From NCBI GenBank assembly GCA_036403795.1, contig DASWQJ010000048.1:1-14883 (forward strand): a stretch of 14,883 nt of DNA. The letters run 5' to 3'. Both the position numbers and the translations under genes were made by a program. The notes under the pieces were generated by a model. The model was given only the letters and a program-made list of their open reading frames with translations. It had not been told where the DNA came from and did no database searches. This DNA comes from Stenotrophomonas_A sp036403795 (lineage in GTDB: Bacteria; Pseudomonadota; Gammaproteobacteria; Xanthomonadales; Xanthomonadaceae). Positions 13,491 through 14,883 of the stretch are shown here, piece by piece (within the stretch, counting starts at the first letter, position 1; every line of letters begins with the position of its first letter).

Positions 13491-14473
13491 GCGGACGCCT
13501 CCGGCAATTTCTCGGCGATGCGCAGCACCGCGCTGCGGGCGCGCGGATTGCTTGCCAGCTCGTCGTCCTCGGCGCGGATCGCGCCGCCATGCGCCAGCAG
13601 CGTGGGGATGAACGCCTGCGCCTCGGGCAGCCGGCGATTGGCCGGCGGGGCCTTGGCGTGGCGATTGATGAATTGCTTGACGATGCGGTCTTCCAGCGAG
13701 TGGAAGCTGATCACCGCCAGTCGTCCACCGGGCTTGAGTCGCGCCAGTGCGGCATCCAGGCCGGCTTCGAGATCGGACAGCTCGCCGTTGATGTGGATGC
13801 GAATGCCCTGGAAGCTGCGGGTGGCCGGATGGATCTTGTCTTTGCCACGCGGCATCACCGAGGCGATCAGATCGGCGAGCTGCGCGGTACGCAGCAGCGG
13901 CTGCTCGGCGCGGCGCGCCACGATGGCGCGGGCAATGCGGCGGCTTTGGCGTTCTTCGCCGTAGGTGAACAGCACATCGGCGATTTCGCGCTCGGTGGCA
14001 TGGGCCAGCCATTGCGCCGCGCTTTGGCCCGAGTCGGGATCCATGCGCATGTCCAGCGGGCCGTCCTTGCCGAAGCTGAAACCGCGTTCGGCCACGTCCA
14101 GTTGCGGGGAAGACACGCCCAGGTCGAGCAACACGCCGTCGAGTGCGGCGGCCTGGTCCCACTGCCCCAGCGAGGCAAAGCTGCCGCGGCGGATCGACAC
14201 GCGCGCATCGCTGCCGGACAACTGCTCGGCAACGGCGATCGCTTCGGGATCCTTGTCCATCACCAGCAGCCGGCCTCCCGGGCCGAGTCGTTGCAGCACA
14301 CCGCGCGCGTGTCCGCCACGCCCGAACGTGCCATCGAGGTAGGTTCCGTTTTCAGCCACCTGCAGGCCTTCCAGTACCTGCGTGTACAGCACCGGCAGAT
14401 GCGCCGCCGGCGGCTGCGACCCCGGGAGGTGACCGGGCTGCGCGTCAGGGCGCATCCGGGCACCCCGGCTCAC
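13487..14473 (-). CDS. rsmH: 16S rRNA (cytosine1402-N4)-methyltransferase RsmH (MraW)
   Basis: RsmH uses S-adenosylmethionine to N4-methylate C1402 in the ribosomal P site and is nearly always the second dcw gene. Signatures are the SAM-binding GTYLDGTFGRGGHARGVL (43-60), VMDKDPEAIA (71-80), LLDLGVSSPQLD (115-126), GFSFGKDGPLDMRMD (131-145), GKDKIHPATRSFQGIRI (210-226) and ISFHSLEDRIVKQF (255-268). Numbering is from a GTG at 14473 that overlaps the mraZ stop (GTGA), giving 328 residues. That GTG has little Shine-Dalgarno support. An in-frame ATG at 14455, with GGGGTG 5 bases upstream, would give 322 residues. Either start leaves about 18-24 residues ahead of the conserved AHLPVLYTQVLEGL. I keep the GTG because the same overlap occurs at ftsI-murE, with moderate confidence. 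It overlaps ftsL by ATGA. Confidence 0.95.
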   Translation of the reverse strand: MSRGARMRPDAQPGHLPGSQPPAAHLPVLYTQVLEGLQVAENGTYLDGTFGRGGHARGVLQRLGPGGRLLVMDKDPEAIAVAEQLSGSDARVSIRRGSFASLGQWDQAAALDGVLLDLGVSSPQLDVAERGFSFGKDGPLDMRMDPDSGQSAAQWLAHATEREIADVLFTYGEERQSRRIARAIVARRAEQPLLRTAQLADLIASVMPRGKDKIHPATRSFQGIRIHINGELSDLEAGLDAALARLKPGGRLAVISFHSLEDRIVKQFINRHAKAPPANRRLPEAQAFIPTLLAHGGAIRAEDDELASNPRARSAVLRIAEKLPEASA

Positions 14474-14883
14474 AACCTGAGGTCGAGCAATCCATCGCCC
14501 AGATCCCCGTCAGACAATGTCTGCTGGATCAACGCGCGATGTGCCTGCTCGCTCCATAGTTCGAATTTGTCGCCCATGCCCAACAGGACGGCCCGCTTTT
14601 CGATGCCGACCGCGCTGCGATGGCTGGCGGGGACGCTGACGCGACCGTTGCCGTCCAGCTCGAGCACGGCCGATGAGCCGACCAGCTTCTGCTGCAGGAT
14701 GCGCACCACCCGCTGGGTGTTGGGCTTGGCCATGACGTCGTCGCGGACGCGCTGCCATTCCTTCTCGGCGTATAGCCACAGGCAACCGGCTTCGAACGGG
14801 TTGTAGGTCAGCACCAGGCGATTTGCACTCACGCGCGAAACGAGGTCGCGATAAGCGGTGGGCACCGCCAATCGTCCCTTGTC
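14470..14883 (-). CDS. mraZ: Transcriptional regulator MraZ, 5' end beyond the right edge
   Basis: MraZ is a ring-forming AbrB-fold DNA-binding protein that in other bacteria binds repeats upstream of its own gene and regulates the dcw operon. The window holds 137 codons. They begin DKGRLAVPTAYRDL, the first DxxGR half-repeat, so about 11 residues are probably missing by comparison with family members. The second repeat LELDGNGRVSVPASHR is complete, and the C-terminus VLLGMGDKFELWSEQAHRALIQQ is typical. The reading frame is open to the edge. A TTG at 14871 should not be taken as the start, because the DKGR motif lies upstream of it. It overlaps rsmH by GTGA. The operon promoter and MraZ-binding repeats would be further right, outside. 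Confidence 0.95.
   Translation of the reverse strand, partial: DKGRLAVPTAYRDLVSRVSANRLVLTYNPFEAGCLWLYAEKEWQRVRDDVMAKPNTQRVVRILQQKLVGSSAVLELDGNGRVSVPASHRSAVGIEKRAVLLGMGDKFELWSEQAHRALIQQTLSDGDLGDGLLDLRL

Noticed and set aside
13231..13590. A 120-residue N-terminal extension of FtsI.
   Set aside because: It reads through ftsL and rsmH in another frame, is Arg/Pro-rich, and lacks any FtsI feature. The real start at 13230 gives the basic N-terminus and membrane anchor.
14470..14871. TTG at 14871 as the start of MraZ.
   Set aside because: The codons upstream to the window edge encode DKGR, part of the conserved first MraZ repeat, so the gene is truncated by the window and does not start there.
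1..14883. A hidden mobile element, defence system, CRISPR array or RNA gene inside the cluster.
   Set aside because: Coding is essentially continuous with recognised dcw genes, the spacers are too short, and no transposase-like, repeat-array or tRNA/rRNA-like sequence was seen on either strand.

Overview
The window is the dcw (division and cell wall) cluster of a GC-rich gammaproteobacterium, almost certainly a member of the Xanthomonadaceae (Xanthomonas, Stenotrophomonas, Lysobacter or a relative). I base this on remembered family sequences: the N-terminus of FtsZ (MAHFELIEKMAPNAVIKVVG), the MurC, DdlB and MraZ sequences, and the gene order without murD. The genus is not resolved. No RNA genes, mobile elements, CRISPR arrays or prophage traces were found.

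Every gene reads on the minus strand, so transcription runs from the right edge to the left. The order is mraZ (5' end cut by the window), rsmH, ftsL, ftsI, murE, murF, mraY, ftsW, murG, murC, ddlB, ftsQ, ftsA, ftsZ (only the first 32 codons). Packing is extreme. Eight of the thirteen junctions are four-base stop/start overlaps (six ATGA, two GTGA), murF and mraY overlap by 11 bases, and mraY and ftsW are one base apart. Only three spacers exist: murG-murC (67 bases), ddlB-ftsQ (142 bases) and ftsA-ftsZ (197 bases). No promoter or intrinsic terminator could be supported, so the operon promoter probably lies upstream of mraZ, beyond the right edge.

The gene set couples precursor synthesis to division. 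MurE, MurF, MurC and DdlB build the UDP-MurNAc-pentapeptide. MraY and MurG turn it into lipid II. FtsW and FtsI polymerise and crosslink septal peptidoglycan. FtsL, FtsQ, FtsA and FtsZ form the divisome scaffold. MraZ and RsmH are the usual lead genes.

Most of this is a canonical cluster. The points worth a second look are: the missing murD, which fits the alternative MurD2/MurL route to D-glutamate known from Xanthomonas; a 48-codon ORF that exactly fills the ddlB-ftsQ gap with coupled ends; a 13-codon mini-ORF abutting murC; the long ftsA-ftsZ leader; non-standard C-terminal tails on FtsI, FtsW and FtsQ; and an altered QPxE motif in FtsW.
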